Below are positions 25,531 through 37,435 of a stretch of 64,000 bases of DNA, in pieces. The translations under genes were made by a program, and so were the position numbers. Within the stretch, counting starts at the first letter, position 1; the number at the start of each line of letters is the position of its first letter. Under the pieces are notes generated by a model. It ran no database searches. It was not told the DNA's origin and saw only the letters and a program-made list of their open reading frames with translations. Source of the DNA: Helopsaltes ochotensis (taxonomy: Eukaryota; Chordata; Aves; Passeriformes; Locustellidae); assembly GCA_013400155.1 (NCBI GenBank), contig VXBM01000026.1:1652024-1716023 (forward strand), given 5' to 3'.

Positions 25531-28500
25531 AAAAAGAAATTTCAGATGCCTGATCTGAACAAGTCTGAGGAGCTACATATATGAAAAGGCTTTTATCTTG
25601 TTCTCATTCAGAGTGCCTTAAAAAAGACTTGAGCCTTAAAATTTCTTCCCATCATTGTCAGTTTATAAATATGCACTCGTTTAACTCAGGTCTCCTTAGT
25701 TTACTTTTGCTGACATATTCCAGACAATTTTAATTTATTTCAGGAGGAAGTTGTATCTTCTGACTTAGGGAAGTATAGAGTATTACAGAAAAGGGAAAAA
25801 TATTGCCTTCTGCCTCAGAAGTGTGGCAAATTTGTAGCTGCTTCCTAGAAAAAAAAACATAGGAATATGGGAGATGGCAATCATCTTGGACACTGTCTGT
25901 GAAATTGGAATAAAATATTTTCACAGGTTGGTCATAGTTTGGTCTCTACCATTTCAATATCAGTTAAGAAGACATAATTAAATTAATTATAGAAAAATCT
26001 GTTTCAAAATATTACCTGATAGAAACTGAAGTTTCAAAAGTGCAGATGAAATAAAAAATTTGCCCTGCAAACAATAAGAGCCTTAATAGCAATAGGAAAT
26101 GCTATTTGGAGATGTTGAGACTCTGGATTCATTTCACTGACTGTTGAATCTAAATGCAAATTCAGGTAGAAAGGTCTAAGACGCAGAATGCAAAAATTAT
26201 TTCTGCAGTACAACTTTAAAACTGGAAGGATAAAACTTCCATTTGTACTTTTTAAATAAAGGCAAATATCTTACAGTATGACAGGGGGATAAAGTTTCAA
26301 TGAAAAAATGTGCAATAATGGACAAGCGAATCTTTGTAATTTTTGCAAAAAAATTTATATGTGTATCAGATCTAGACTATGGTTAGGTGATTTTGACCAG
26401 CCTTTATTTTAGGGCAGTGGATTAAAAGTAAAAAAAACAAAAGTAATTCAAAACTCTGGGAAAGTTCATCCTGCTACCTCATAATTTGTCACATTATCTG
26501 GTATTTTGCATCATATGACTTGATATACATTAGCATAATTCAGCAAAACATGATGTGAAAGGTTTGTGGCATGTTGGCAATTTGGAAAAAAAAGAGAAAT
26601 TACCTCAGAAGAACTGCTCTGCCTGGCAGATAATGAACAACCTCATTCTTCTTCCTTCTAAATCTCTCACTATATTGCAATCTTTTCAAATCACTGCAGA
26701 AATACAGCATGCTGATAATATAATCATAATCACAAAAACTCAGATGGACATCACCTTCCACACAGAAACAACAAAGAACATAAAAGAGAAGCACATGGCT
26801 CTGCATCAATCTCACAACTCTGCTCTGCACAAATACAATCACACACTTGGATGTTCCTCACATTACTGTTATGGATCAAAAGAAACATGTAATTGTCACA
26901 AAGATGCTCTGAGACAAATGCACTGGTCCAAGGAAAATAGCAGCATGTTGTAACTGATTTGCTACAGGTCTTGAACAAAAACTTGTAAGATAGCATAGAA
27001 GTAAGACCTCAATCAATTTTAAGGGAAAAAAATGTTGGTAAGAGTAAAATATGTGTCATAGATAAAACACCTATGACATTTAGAAATGTAAATTTTACAC
27101 TTCCTATTTGATCACCTCAGTATTTTAGAAGATGTGATCTAAAAACCAGAAAGGTAAAGCAGATTGTGACACCCTATAAAAGAGTTTGCAGAAGGCCTTA
27201 GCTAAAATCCTGAAGCTTTTGTCTTAAATAAAAACAAATGATACTGGGAATCTTTCTATTGATTTCAGAGGAAGTTTGATTTGATGCATATTATTATATT
27301 TGATTGGTAATCAATATTTGAGTGCCTTTATACAGAACCCTTCACTGTAACAAACTGAACAGGACATGTTATGTAGATCAAAAGTTGCTTTTGAGGGTTT
27401 TGTTGGTTTTGTTTGTTTGCATTTTTTAAACCAGGTTTCAATTTGTTTCTGTGACTTAAATACAATTTTTTTCTTTACTCTGTTTCATTTATATGTAAAA
27501 TAAAACAGCTTTTCTCATGTCTTTTGGCAATCAGGGTTTTTTCCACTCAAACAGCTTTGTATTCATTCTGTAAGAAACTATTCACTCATGTGAAAAAAAT
27601 TCTAGCTCTTCCAATTTTCATGTAATTTGCTTTAGTACCTTGGAGTGACTCAGAGATTCAATTTTTCCAAATACATAATTTTTAGCTTTACTGCTTGAGT
27701 TGTAAGTAGCACAGGAGGCAAAGAGATGCACCAGAATATCAAAGTGCACAAATAATATTGTTTTGTTACCAAAAAATAAGATCTGATAAAGTTTGTTTGT
27801 GAATCAAGATACAGATGTGCTATAATGGTAAATTGTTAGTGATTTTTTTTGTTATCGCACTACAAAGCTTTAAAGACCATTCTAATCTCCAAACCCAAAC
27901 TTGTTAATGTACCCTATTTTCCCATTTTCCATTCTTCTTATTCATTTAGAAAGGGAAAATGATTGTAACACAGTTTGAGTGTATTTGCACTGCAATTCTA
28001 TGCGGTTAAACCTGCAAATCAGTTGCTTATGTCTCTCTGGAGATATTTCAACACTGGACAGATAATTAGAATTAATCTTAAAGTAGCATTTAGAGTTCTA
28101 CCCACATGTGAACAGAAAACTTATCAACATCATCCTTTTTCATTTCACTATGACTGCAAAATCTTTGCTCACCCATGCACGCACACTCACTTCCTAGACT
28201 ATCTATTAAAAATACGAGAGTTCATATTGAATTATGCCTTCAAAACATTTTATTGTGGGCATTTATTTTTCTTTGGCTGAAAGTATCAAAGACCAGTAGG
28301 AGATGCAAATAATCCTTATATAATTCATAAGATATAGAACACTTAAAATAGAAAAGACCCATTAGAGAATGACTTATGATACCCATTTTATACAAATTTT
28401 TAGGATGAGAATAATTGTTTGCCTTTTTCTTTCCTCATTCTCCCCTTTCCCTTCTTGGCCTCATAAGTGCGTACACAATTAACTTCAGATGGCCAAATGT

Positions 28501-28562
28501 CAGTGAGAAGAATGCCTTCATAAAGTGTATTGAAAAAGAAGGAGTATTGGGAAAGAGACAAA
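25531..28562. other. AT-rich stretch without recognised features
   Basis: The 132-codon plus-strand open frame at 26555-26953 is the longest uninterrupted frame outside repeats and N runs. It begins with a non-biased start, shows no domain, signal peptide or membrane segment, and is low in typical coding character, so I treat it as chance. Nothing else stands out. Confidence 0.5.
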
Positions 28563-29361
28563 CAAATACATATTGATAAGACAAGGCCAACAGTAATAAG
28601 GTTCAACAAGGCCCAGTGCTGGGTCCTGCACTTGGGTCACAGCAGCCCCATGCAGTGCTACAGGCTGGGGGAAGAGTGGCTGGAAAAATGCCCAGAAGAA
28701 AAGGACTGGGGTAGATAGCTGCCTGAAAGTGAGCCAGACGTGTTCCCAGCTGGCCAAGTGGGCCCATGACATCCTGGCCTGTGTCAGGAGTAGTGTGGCC
28801 AGCAGGACCAGGGCAGTGATTGTCCCCCTGTACTCGGCACTGGTGAGGCTGCACCTTGAGGGCTGTGTTCAGTTCTGGGCCCCTCACTTCAAAAGGACAT
28901 TGAGAGGCTGGAGTGTGTCCAGAGAAGGGCAATGGAACTTGTAAAGGTCCTAGACAGTAAGTCTTGTGAGATGTAGTAGAGGGAACTAGAGTTGTTTAAC
29001 CTGGAGAAAAGGAGGCTCAGGAGGAATCTTATCACCCTGTACAACTCCCTGAAAGGAGGGTGTATCCAGGTAGGGTCTCCTCTCCCAGGCAACCATAGAC
29101 AGGGCATGAGGACATGGCCTCAACCTGCACTGGGGAAGGTTTAGTGGACATCAGAAAGAATTTATTCACTGAAAGGATTGTCAAGCATTGGAAAAGACTG
29201 TCCAGGGAGATGGTAGAATCATCATCTGTGGAGGTGTTCAAGAGATGACTGGATGTGGCACTTAGTGCTATGAGCTTGTTGACAAGGTGATGGTCAGTGG
29301 AAGGTTGAACTCAACCTTGGAGGTCTATTCCAGATTATGGAATTAAGATTATGATTCTGTG
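28563..29361 (+). mobile_element. CR1 LINE, 0.8 kb 3' portion with tail
   Basis: This is the best-preserved CR1 in the window. It enters inside ORF2 (the DNA for a GTTCAACAAGGCCCAGTGCT motif after the reverse transcriptase core). It reads ILACVRSSVASRTRA, VPLYSALVRLH and CVQFWAPHF, then the later block coding for ERIVKHW-type sequence. It finishes in the 3' UTR with TTGGAGGTCTATTCCAG and the ATTATGATTCTGTG tail. Stops and frameshifts near 28945 and 28975 show it is not functional. The 5' end is truncated, as is usual for LINE copies. Confidence 0.95.
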
Positions 29362-29914
29362 AAAGGAAGACTCCATTCTATTTCTGCAGATGTAGCCATG
29401 ATGTCCTAGAAATATAGCAACAGGAACTGAGTATATGACTTTGCTAGAAGGAGTGAACAAAAAAATCCCAAGTGTACAAACTGCAGTTACAATATAAACA
29501 TAGTGAAGGGGTAGAACAACAATAAATATTCCAGGATTTATCTCACCTTGGCTGTAAGATGGATCCATAACCTTCTCAAATCAAATTATCCGTGTCTACA
29601 TGAGTCATTACCTTCCTGCAACCTGCACCATGTACCTTTGTTAGCCTTTTATGACACCATCACGTCCTTATTTTCTTTCCTCCCTTAACTGCTGTTCTTC
29701 TGCAATTCCTGAAGTTCTCTGGGGCTTCCTCTCTCTTCTCTGTTAGTGATGGCCTGGGGGAAAAAGGGTCTCACCTGTCTTCCTGCTGTAGAAGTGCAGC
29801 TTAATGAGCCTATTATATGTCCATTACAAACATCCTCTCAATTCTTGTATGTGATTCTTACTTTTGAGGACCTGTTTCTTTTTATAGACTATTTCTTAGA
29901 GCATATCTCTAAAT
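29362..29914. other. Unique stretch between CR1 and A/C tract
   Basis: Nothing recognised. Confidence 0.5.
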
Positions 29915-30030
29915 CACCCCCCCTCCAAAAAAAACCCAAAAAACAAAAACAAAAACAAAAAAAACCCCCACAAAACAAAACAAAAAAACAAAACAAAACA
30001 AAAAACCCACCAAAAAACCAAAAATCATCC
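29915..30030. repeat. A/C-rich low-complexity tract
   Basis: About 115 bases made almost only of A and C on the plus strand (AAAACAAAAC-type units and runs of C). It is the complement type of the T/G tract at 301-582. The long frames across it on both strands are artefacts. Confidence 0.9.
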
Positions 30031-33000
30031 AGCTCTTTTTCAGATTGTTTCTTTGAGGTTATGTGGTCAAGACAGAGAAAGGAAACATTTAAACTGTGAT
30101 TTACAGCACTGTGCTGTCCAATGGCAATCAGCAAAGCTTCAGATTTTCTCTTTCCAGCGCAAGGTCTCAGATGCCTGGGGAGATCTGCAGCTGAAGAAGG
30201 AACTGTAACAGGTAACATTTTGTACCATACTAGAGTTGTCCCCAAAAACAAAACACAAAGTGCTTCACAAACCATTCCTTCGTGTCCTCAATAAAATGTT
30301 GATATTATCTCTGTCTATCTGTCTTTATTAGTCTTTTATTCACAAAGAACATGCAAAAAAAGTTTCATCGTGTTTCTGTTGGCTTGAGAACTTTATGTCA
30401 GTAGAACAAGACAGGTGGTATGAACAGAAAATCAGATTTGAGGCTACAGACTTTCATTTCTGACATTTTGCAAGGAAAGAAGTCCCTTTGGCTAAGTTTT
30501 TATGGCTTCATGTATGACATTTTGTCATTAAATTTGACTTGAGATTGGGTGCTATTTCTATCAGAATAAAAAAGAGAGAAATATGTCAGGGAAGCATATG
30601 TGAGAGCAGCTCTCTTGTCCAAGGGCTGTTTAAATGTTGTTTTTGTCAGTGTTGAAGACTGAAACCCACAGTACCACAATGGACTATAGAGATTACTATA
30701 ATTTTTAAAATAAACATTGCACCATACTCTTTTGGAAGTTTTTTTTTTTGTCTGACTCTAAATTCTTCAGATAAAACATTCTATGAATGAAGATAACAGA
30801 AGACTAAAAAGAGTATAAAATAAAACTGTAACATGAAAAAAAAAATCTTCTCTTGCAAAGAAATGTATTTTCTCATGGTAAGAAGCACAAATTTGATAAA
30901 AATTCCTGATAAATGAATTTTGATGAAGGGACTAAATAATCAAAGTAAAAAGTAAAAGGGTGATCACTCAAAAGATTGCTAACGAGGAAGTAGACCAGAT
31001 TTTGCAACTCCACTCACAAGGGCTAAAGAAATAAAAGTTTTGTGCTGTGCCTATTTTACTCATCTACACCCTGGCTGGCTAAAGATCAGGTCCTCTCACT
31101 TACCCTAAGAATAACTTAGATACCACAGAAAGCTGGCAAAGTGCTTTTAAAGTGTTCACCCATGCAGTAAAGTAATACTATGTTTTCCCTTTCCCAATGA
31201 GTAGGCAAATGTATACATTTTTCATAGGGTAAGTAGGCACATGAATGAGATCCTGGTGTGCTGAACAGAAATTTAGTTTTACCTCAAGGGTTGACACTGT
31301 TCAACCTGCACATATTGGACAAATATTTTGGCATTTTTCCAATGTCTGGATGTTGGGGGATTCTAGTTGCCAACTTGTACTTGAGAAAAACCAAGAGGCA
31401 GTCTAATTTTTCAGAATTTATTCTTTTTACAGTAGCCTTGTGGTCGATATACTCTCTGAGCTGTGTGAGATTCACATTCAGTTCACTGGTTCTCCTGAAG
31501 ATATTTGGGTCCATGTGAAAAAAACCTCAAAACATTTACTTGACTGTTTTAGCCATCAGGCTGGATAGAAGGTGCACTGGCATGGGTGGTTGAATGATGC
31601 TTGTGGTATGTTTTCATTTTTGCCTGGAGTAACAGTACACATCATCTTGCATGCATGGCTAATATATTCCCACTGGGAGCAGAATGATGAGCGGGATTCA
31701 GTCATTGGAGGTTTATGTTTGCTCCTGAAGAGTTTGTTCATTGTAACCTGCATTTGATTCATCTGTATTTGATTCACCTGCATTTGATCCCATGCTTGTG
31801 ATGTATTTTGGTAATAAGGATGGGTAATTATGGGGTAAAGAAAAGAAAAAAAGGAATAAATAAAATAAATTTCTTCTGTCTCATCCATCTAACCTCTTCT
31901 TTTTCTGGTTGATTATCAAAACTCCAAAATAATACTGCTATTAGTACATAAACGATATAAAGAAAACAAAACTAATTAGGTGTTATAATTTCTGTTATAT
32001 ATGTAATAAATGTTACAGTTTGCATTTAAGGCCTGAAGGCCTTGAAGCTATGCACAGTTCAAGAAAATGTGAGCCTGTGTGTAGACTTCAAGTCTGTTCA
32101 ACCTCTGAGAGTTGCTGCGGTACATTTAATACATCATTTTTCATTTTATTTTTAGTTATACATATATTATTCAGGGAATTTGGTAACCAAGATCAGTCCT
32201 TAGACTAAAGGCATGGGGAAAAGTATCAGACAGGAAAAGTACCAATGCACAGATGGCAGTGTTGCTTGGCCTTCAGCTTTAAACCTAATAGGCCACCCGA
32301 GGCAAGATGACACATATCCTGTCATATCACATGGTTTGATAATGCAAGAAGCATTATCACAAAGAAGCATGGATTTTTAGCATGAGCCAGTGATTATACA
32401 GAGAACAGCAATTTCCATGGGCTTGGTCAGTCCTCTTGAAAGGAGGAGTTGGGTGTGGCTGTTTACTAAGTCAGAGAGAAAGGATTGCCTTTGGTTTGGT
32501 GAGGTCTTTTATAAAGAGAGCTTACAGTAATGAAATGCATAGTGAGTATATATAAATTGAATCCCTCACTAAGGCTTAGGTGTCAGCCACTGTAAATTTA
32601 GATTTATGTTCCTTTTAACTGACTGTTAGCATAAGCACTTCATTCCACCAGACTTAGAAATGTTCTGGCAGCAGTACATATATACTTTACATTTTAATTT
32701 TCTTTTCATCTTACAACTAAGAATAAAACCATGTTATGAGTTAAAAAAAAAAATCCAGAATTCCTTTGATCTTTAGGAGAATAATTTTGATTACTGAAGT
32801 ATGAACAATGTATTTTTTTTGTCAATCTCTAAACACCAAGGACATTGATTTCTGTTAAATGTTATTGGAAATATACATAAAGAAATCCACTATTTTGTAG
32901 GCATGGACCTTTTGCCCTCAGTGTTTGATTTTGGCTGTGACATTTGGAAATAGGAGCTAGTAATCATTGAAAAATGTGTTTAATTTAAATGATTCCTAAT

Positions 33001-33468
33001 GTGAAATTGATTTTTTTAATAGAAAGTTCAACTAAGCTACAAACAGTGTACTATAAATAAAGTTTTTAAAAGATACAGCAAGTTAAGTCTTTTTTGTTAG
33101 CCTTTTTTAGTAGATGTTTAGGGTGGGTTTTTTGCTTGTTTTTTAATTAAATAGTGCCTATGAAGTCCATTCCTCTATTTTTTATACTGATAAATTAGGA
33201 GGGCCGTATTCTTATACTGAATCTATGTAACTGATCACTTCATCCACACTCCAGAACTGCCAATAAGATTTTATGAATGAACTGCTACTGGAACAGCTCT
33301 CTGCTTTTAATGCTGTAGTGAGGCCCTTCATTGCTGCAGATGCTGCTACTCTTTTGAAGAATATTTAGATTCCTGTGAAGATCTAGAGCTGCAATTCTCA
33401 TATGTATTTCCATATAAGCTCTGAACATAATAATGTAGCCTAAACTGAAATGGGAATATGTCCTTCCA
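30031..33468. other. AT-rich stretch without recognised genes
   Basis: No gene or transposon recognised. It contains the 15-bp triplicate at 31748-31792. Confidence 0.55.
31748..31792. repeat. 15-bp unit in three tandem copies
   Basis: CTGCATTTGATTCAT is followed by CTGTATTTGATTCAC and CTGCATTTGATCCCA. The unit is a multiple of three, so the minus-strand frame reads a QMQ/QIQ repeat, but no gene context supports coding. Confidence 0.85.
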
Positions 33469-34299
33469 TGGTAGGTTGACCCTGGCTGTAAACCAGGTGC
33501 CCACCAAAGTCTCTCACTCCCCTCCTGAGTTGGAAATGGGAGAGGGAACTTAACAAAAGGCTAATGCATCAAGATAAGGGCAGGGAGAGATCTGTCACCA
33601 ATTCCTGTCACAGGCAAAAGAAACTAAGGAAAACCAATCAGAGCAGAGTAGGATAACAAGAAATAAAACTAAGTCTTCAGAAATTTTCATCCATCCTCAC
33701 CCACCTTGCTGGGCTCAATTTCATTGTAGATTTTATGAACCCCCTCCAGCAGCATGGGAAGACTGGCGTAGGACTCCTCACACCCCTCTCCTGCCCCAAC
33801 ATGGAGCCACTCCCATGGGAGACCGTTCTCTATGAACTTCTCCAACATGAGTCCTTCCCACAGGCTGCTGCTCTTCATGAACTGCTCCAGCATAAGTGCC
33901 TTCCACGGAGTATAGTACTTTAGGAACAGGATGCTTCAGTGTGGGTTCCATCTACTTCAGTACCCGGAACACCTCATCCCCCTGCTTTATTGACTTTGGT
34001 ATCTGCAGGGTTGCTTCTTTTACATATTCTCACTCCTTTCTCCATCTTCAATTTGCTTTTGTGCAGGATTGTTGTTGTTTTTTTTTGGGGGGGGAGAGGG
34101 GGGGTTTCTGTCCTTAACTTTGTTAAGCCCTGGGGCCTACCACTGCTGGGGATGGTTTCAGCCTTGGACAGCCCTGAGTCTGCTTTGGAGCCAGCTGGCA
34201 TTGGTTTTGTCTGACACAGGGGGAGTTTCTACCAGCCTCTCACAGAAGCCACCCCTGTAGCCTCCCACTATGAAAACCTGTCTGTGTGAACACAATACA
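33469..34299 (-). mobile_element. Avian endogenous retrovirus LTR, ERVL-like (old)
   Basis: On the plus strand the block opens with TGGTAGGTTGACCCTGGCTG and closes with CACAATACA, i.e. TG...CA termini, in an order I know from reversed copies of a long bird LTR family. Inside (about 33800-33960) are degenerate units of about 36-40 bases with the core CTTCTCCAACATGAGTCC or CTGCTCCAGCATAAG. At the far end is the block GGAGCCAGCTGGCATTGG and CTCACAGAAGCCACCCCTGTAG. No protein-coding region is attached and no target duplication could be found, so it is probably a solo LTR with worn flanks. The G/T run at 34065-34107 lies within it. The ERVL class is from memory of the family, not proven here. Confidence 0.75.
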
Positions 34300-36159
34300 C
34301 CTTTCTAACTTCAAAATTTCTGATATAATCCCTACATTCATGAATAAACAGTTCCGATACTTCATTGCCTAGTCACAACTTGGGAGATTTGCCAATTACT
34401 TCAGTGACAGTCTCTGAAACTTCAGAAGGTGTTATAAAAAGGGAGTAGTGATTTAAAAAGACATTAATAGATCAATAAGAATCCTCATATATCCAAACTG
34501 TCTTTTACTTTAGGTGAGGAACAGCTTGAACCAATATGTGAACATGTCTAGGCTCTGTCTAAAACCTATCAACATACTGATTTTTGTTTGATATAAACTG
34601 CAGGATAACGTTCCAAAAACCTTTGCTAAATATTCATTTGGAAGGGAAAATAACCAAAGACGAAATATAAATATCTCTTTGATTGATGATCTTTTTGATT
34701 TTCTGAAACCTAAGTTTAAATCCTTATATACAATTTTACAAAGATTCCCTAAATGCAAATATGAAACCATTTTTATTTTCACAGTTAAGATTTCTGTCAT
34801 ATTCACTGGGGGAGTGACACCAGTCAAAATTTTTTTTTTTTTTTTACATTTGGACATTAGAAGCATGATAGTAATATAAATCAGGGGAATATTTCTGGAA
34901 TAACAGTTAAGAAGCTCTGTAGACAAAAACCCTGCAGTGCAAATTTTTGTTCTTCTTTCATCTGCTGCATATTCGTTTGTTTCAAAAGGTACACTAGCCC
35001 TGTCACCACTCTGGTAGGATTCCCAGAGACACAGAGAGAAATGGAATATATAAATAAAACCATGCTAAAGGTAGGCAGAAGAAGTTTGTCTATTCAGAAG
35101 ATAGGAAGGTCTTTGAATTACAGAGCATCCTTTTAAAAAATGTGGTAAAAATGCTGGCCCCCCTGAAGCCACAGAAACAGAGCCTCTTGACTGGTGTTTC
35201 AGGACTTGTCCAGTGAATCTTAGATCTGCTAGTGCAAAAGACACCTTCATTTTAAGGGAATAACTGATGCTGGGCCATCAGTTGAATCACATACATTGCA
35301 TTGATGAAACTGTATGCCATTTTAGAAGTTCTTATACAGAATTGAATAATATTATACAATACTGATCTCAATGGTCTAATAAAATTTATTAAAATCTGAT
35401 GAGAAAAATGTTTGCTTAAGTAGAAAAAAGTAATGTGGTCTTTTTTCTCCAAATCAAAGTAAGGGTAGGAATGGTAATGTCTTGTGAAACAAGTTGTTAT
35501 GACCATACAACAGCATTAGATACTCAGCCAAAGAAAGTTGAGTGTTATGCCAAAATGACAAGAGTTGATTTTGTCTGACTGCCTTAGAGAAGCTTACTGA
35601 CTGTGTCTAGATTTGCCATCTGCTTTACTAGGAAAAAAATATTTCTGTCAATAAACTCTGATTTCTTTACCCATAAAAATATCTTCAGCGTAGAGGAAGT
35701 TTGAATGCTGACATGACAAAGGACTCTGTTTGTAGCCAGAGTATTACAGATTAATATTATAGATGTTTAAGCATATAACATATAGTAAATCCAACTGGAA
35801 AAGTGAAATCTACACAAGATTGCTGAACACCAGTTTGACTTCAATAAAACTGGCAGGTCACATATTCTTGTAAGCAATCTGCTACAATTTGTACTGTTTC
35901 AGGCACATTTTGGCACATTCTCTTCTGCAAAAGCTATTTTTAAAGCTACAGTATTTCTCACAAAGACCAGTAGCCATTATTGCAGTAGTGATAAAATATA
36001 TAGTTTAAAAAAACTAAAATATTCTTCAATTTCATAATTTTACTTCCTAAATGAATCTGGTTCACTTGAAGATCTTCCGGTGACATATGAGCAGTGCATG
36101 GCAAAAACCATTCACAGGTCTTTGTATGTTAAATGTAATGCAGTCCCTATCTTTTTCAT
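34300..36159. other. AT-rich stretch without recognised features
   Basis: The 138-codon minus-strand frame at 34510-34926 carries a K-rich run from a poly(T) and no domain; I consider it chance. Nothing else recognised. Confidence 0.5.
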
Positions 36160-36734
36160 TATAAGTTTGAGGAGAGGAAGCAGGAAGCATAGAGGCCCTC
36201 TGAGTGTGTCACATCAGCTCTCTGACCCTGAGAAGGCTAACCTAGAGTCAGGGAACTGCAGGGTAGTTAGTGCAGGATTTGGGAGCTGGGAGAATCACTG
36301 ACAGAGCAGTGCCCTCACCCACATGGGATGCAGTCCCAAGGTATCCCAGCAAGGAGAGCATGGGAAGTTTGGCTGCGTCAGTATCAGGCGCAGCCCAGAT
36401 CTTCCTACAAACCCAGGACAGGTTGGCAAGGAGAATTCAGGCAGAGAGCAAGGACAAGGACCTGAACAGCTCTCAAGACAGTTCGAGAGGTGCTGGAAGA
36501 GCTTCTGACAGCTCCTTCTCACAATGTAGTTGTTTTCACAGCAGCCTGATCCAGGGTCACAGCTGCACAGTAACAGAACTGACTTTCCGTACCAGCTTCC
36601 CAGGGAAGTGGTGAGGCTGCAGAACCTGCTGGTGCCATCAGCACCTGGACACAACCTGGGACAGCTGGACACATGTGCGGTTTGGGTACAGGTCATGAGA
36701 AAAAAAAGGAGCTTTACAGTAACAGGAGGACAGC
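36160..36734. other. Unclassified GC-richer block next to CR1
   Basis: About 570 bases are visibly richer in G and C than the surroundings and carry overlapping open frames of 114 (plus) and 133 (minus) codons. It resembles repeat-derived DNA in composition, and the part at about 36575-36640 recalls the CR1 REVVRLQNL-type segment, but I cannot assign it. It could be older CR1 sequence, another element, or unique DNA. Confidence 0.35.
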
Positions 36735-37435
36735 TGGCAATGTGAGAAGTTCAACTTGAGCCAAGAATATGCCCTTGTCACGAACCAGGCCCATGTATCT
36801 GTACACGAGCCCGCATTAGAAGAAGTATTGCCCAACACATGGTCAAGGCAAATGGTCCTTCCCATCTGCTCAGCACTGGTGAGCAGAGCACCATGGAGCA
36901 CTATGTCCAGTTCTGGGCTCCTCTGCAGGGGACACATGGACATACTGGACAGTCCAGTGAAGAGCCATAAAGATGATGAGATACTGAAGTAGTTATTGAG
37001 GATAGGTTTAGATTTGTGGGACTGTTCAGCCAGGAGAAGAGAAGGCTCAGGGGGAAACTTATTATTCAATGATGAATACATAAATTATAAATAGATAGAT
37101 AGAGGTAAAATATATTGTATATCACATACAGCAGACAAATAATTGTAAGTATCTAAATACCAGAAGCGAAAATGCAAAGAGAACAGAGCCAGGCTCTTTT
37201 CAGTAGTATCCAGTGACAGGGTGAGAAGAAAGGGGCATGAACTGAAACATGGGCTCTTCCCTGTAAACATCAGGAAAATGTTTATCCCTGTAAGGATGAT
37301 AGAGCAATGTCACAGGCTGCCCAGAAAGGTTATGGAGATATCCAAAAGCCTCTGGACATGGTTCTGCACTCTAGGTGACACTGCTTGAGCAGGGTTGGTG
37401 GACCAGATGACCTCCAGAAAATTTTTCCAACTTCA
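36735..37435 (+). mobile_element. CR1 LINE fragment with internal insertion
   Basis: The first part (36735-37070) reads like the ORF2 C-terminal half: GCATTAGAAGAAGTATTGCC, CTATGTCCAGTTCTGGGCTC, then GGACTGTTCAGCCAGGAGAA. The second part (about 37185-37435) continues with GAGCCAGGCTCTTTTCAGTA, GATATCCAAAAGCCTCTGGA and GACCAGATGACCTCCAGAAA, ending at the 3' tail (CTCTGATTCTG). Between them lie about 110 bases of AT-rich DNA with a short (GATA)n run (37095-37111) that replaces the expected continuous sequence. Stops and shifts show the copy is dead. Confidence 0.9.

Noticed and set aside
26555..26953. 132-codon plus-strand open frame
   Set aside because: No domain, signal peptide, membrane segment or repeat, no splice or promoter context, and a competing 80-codon minus-strand frame over the same DNA. 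Most likely chance.
28603..28932. 109-codon minus-strand open frame
   Set aside because: It is antisense to the CR1 ORF2 remnant on the plus strand; CR1 is GC-richer, so antisense frames stay open.
29746..30275. Frames of 117 and 128 codons on both strands
   Set aside because: Both are mostly the A/C-rich tract (K/N/P/Q on one strand, F/G/C on the other).
34510..34926. 138-codon minus-strand open frame
   Set aside because: Contains a lysine run read from a poly(T), has no recognisable domain, and lies in plain AT-rich DNA.
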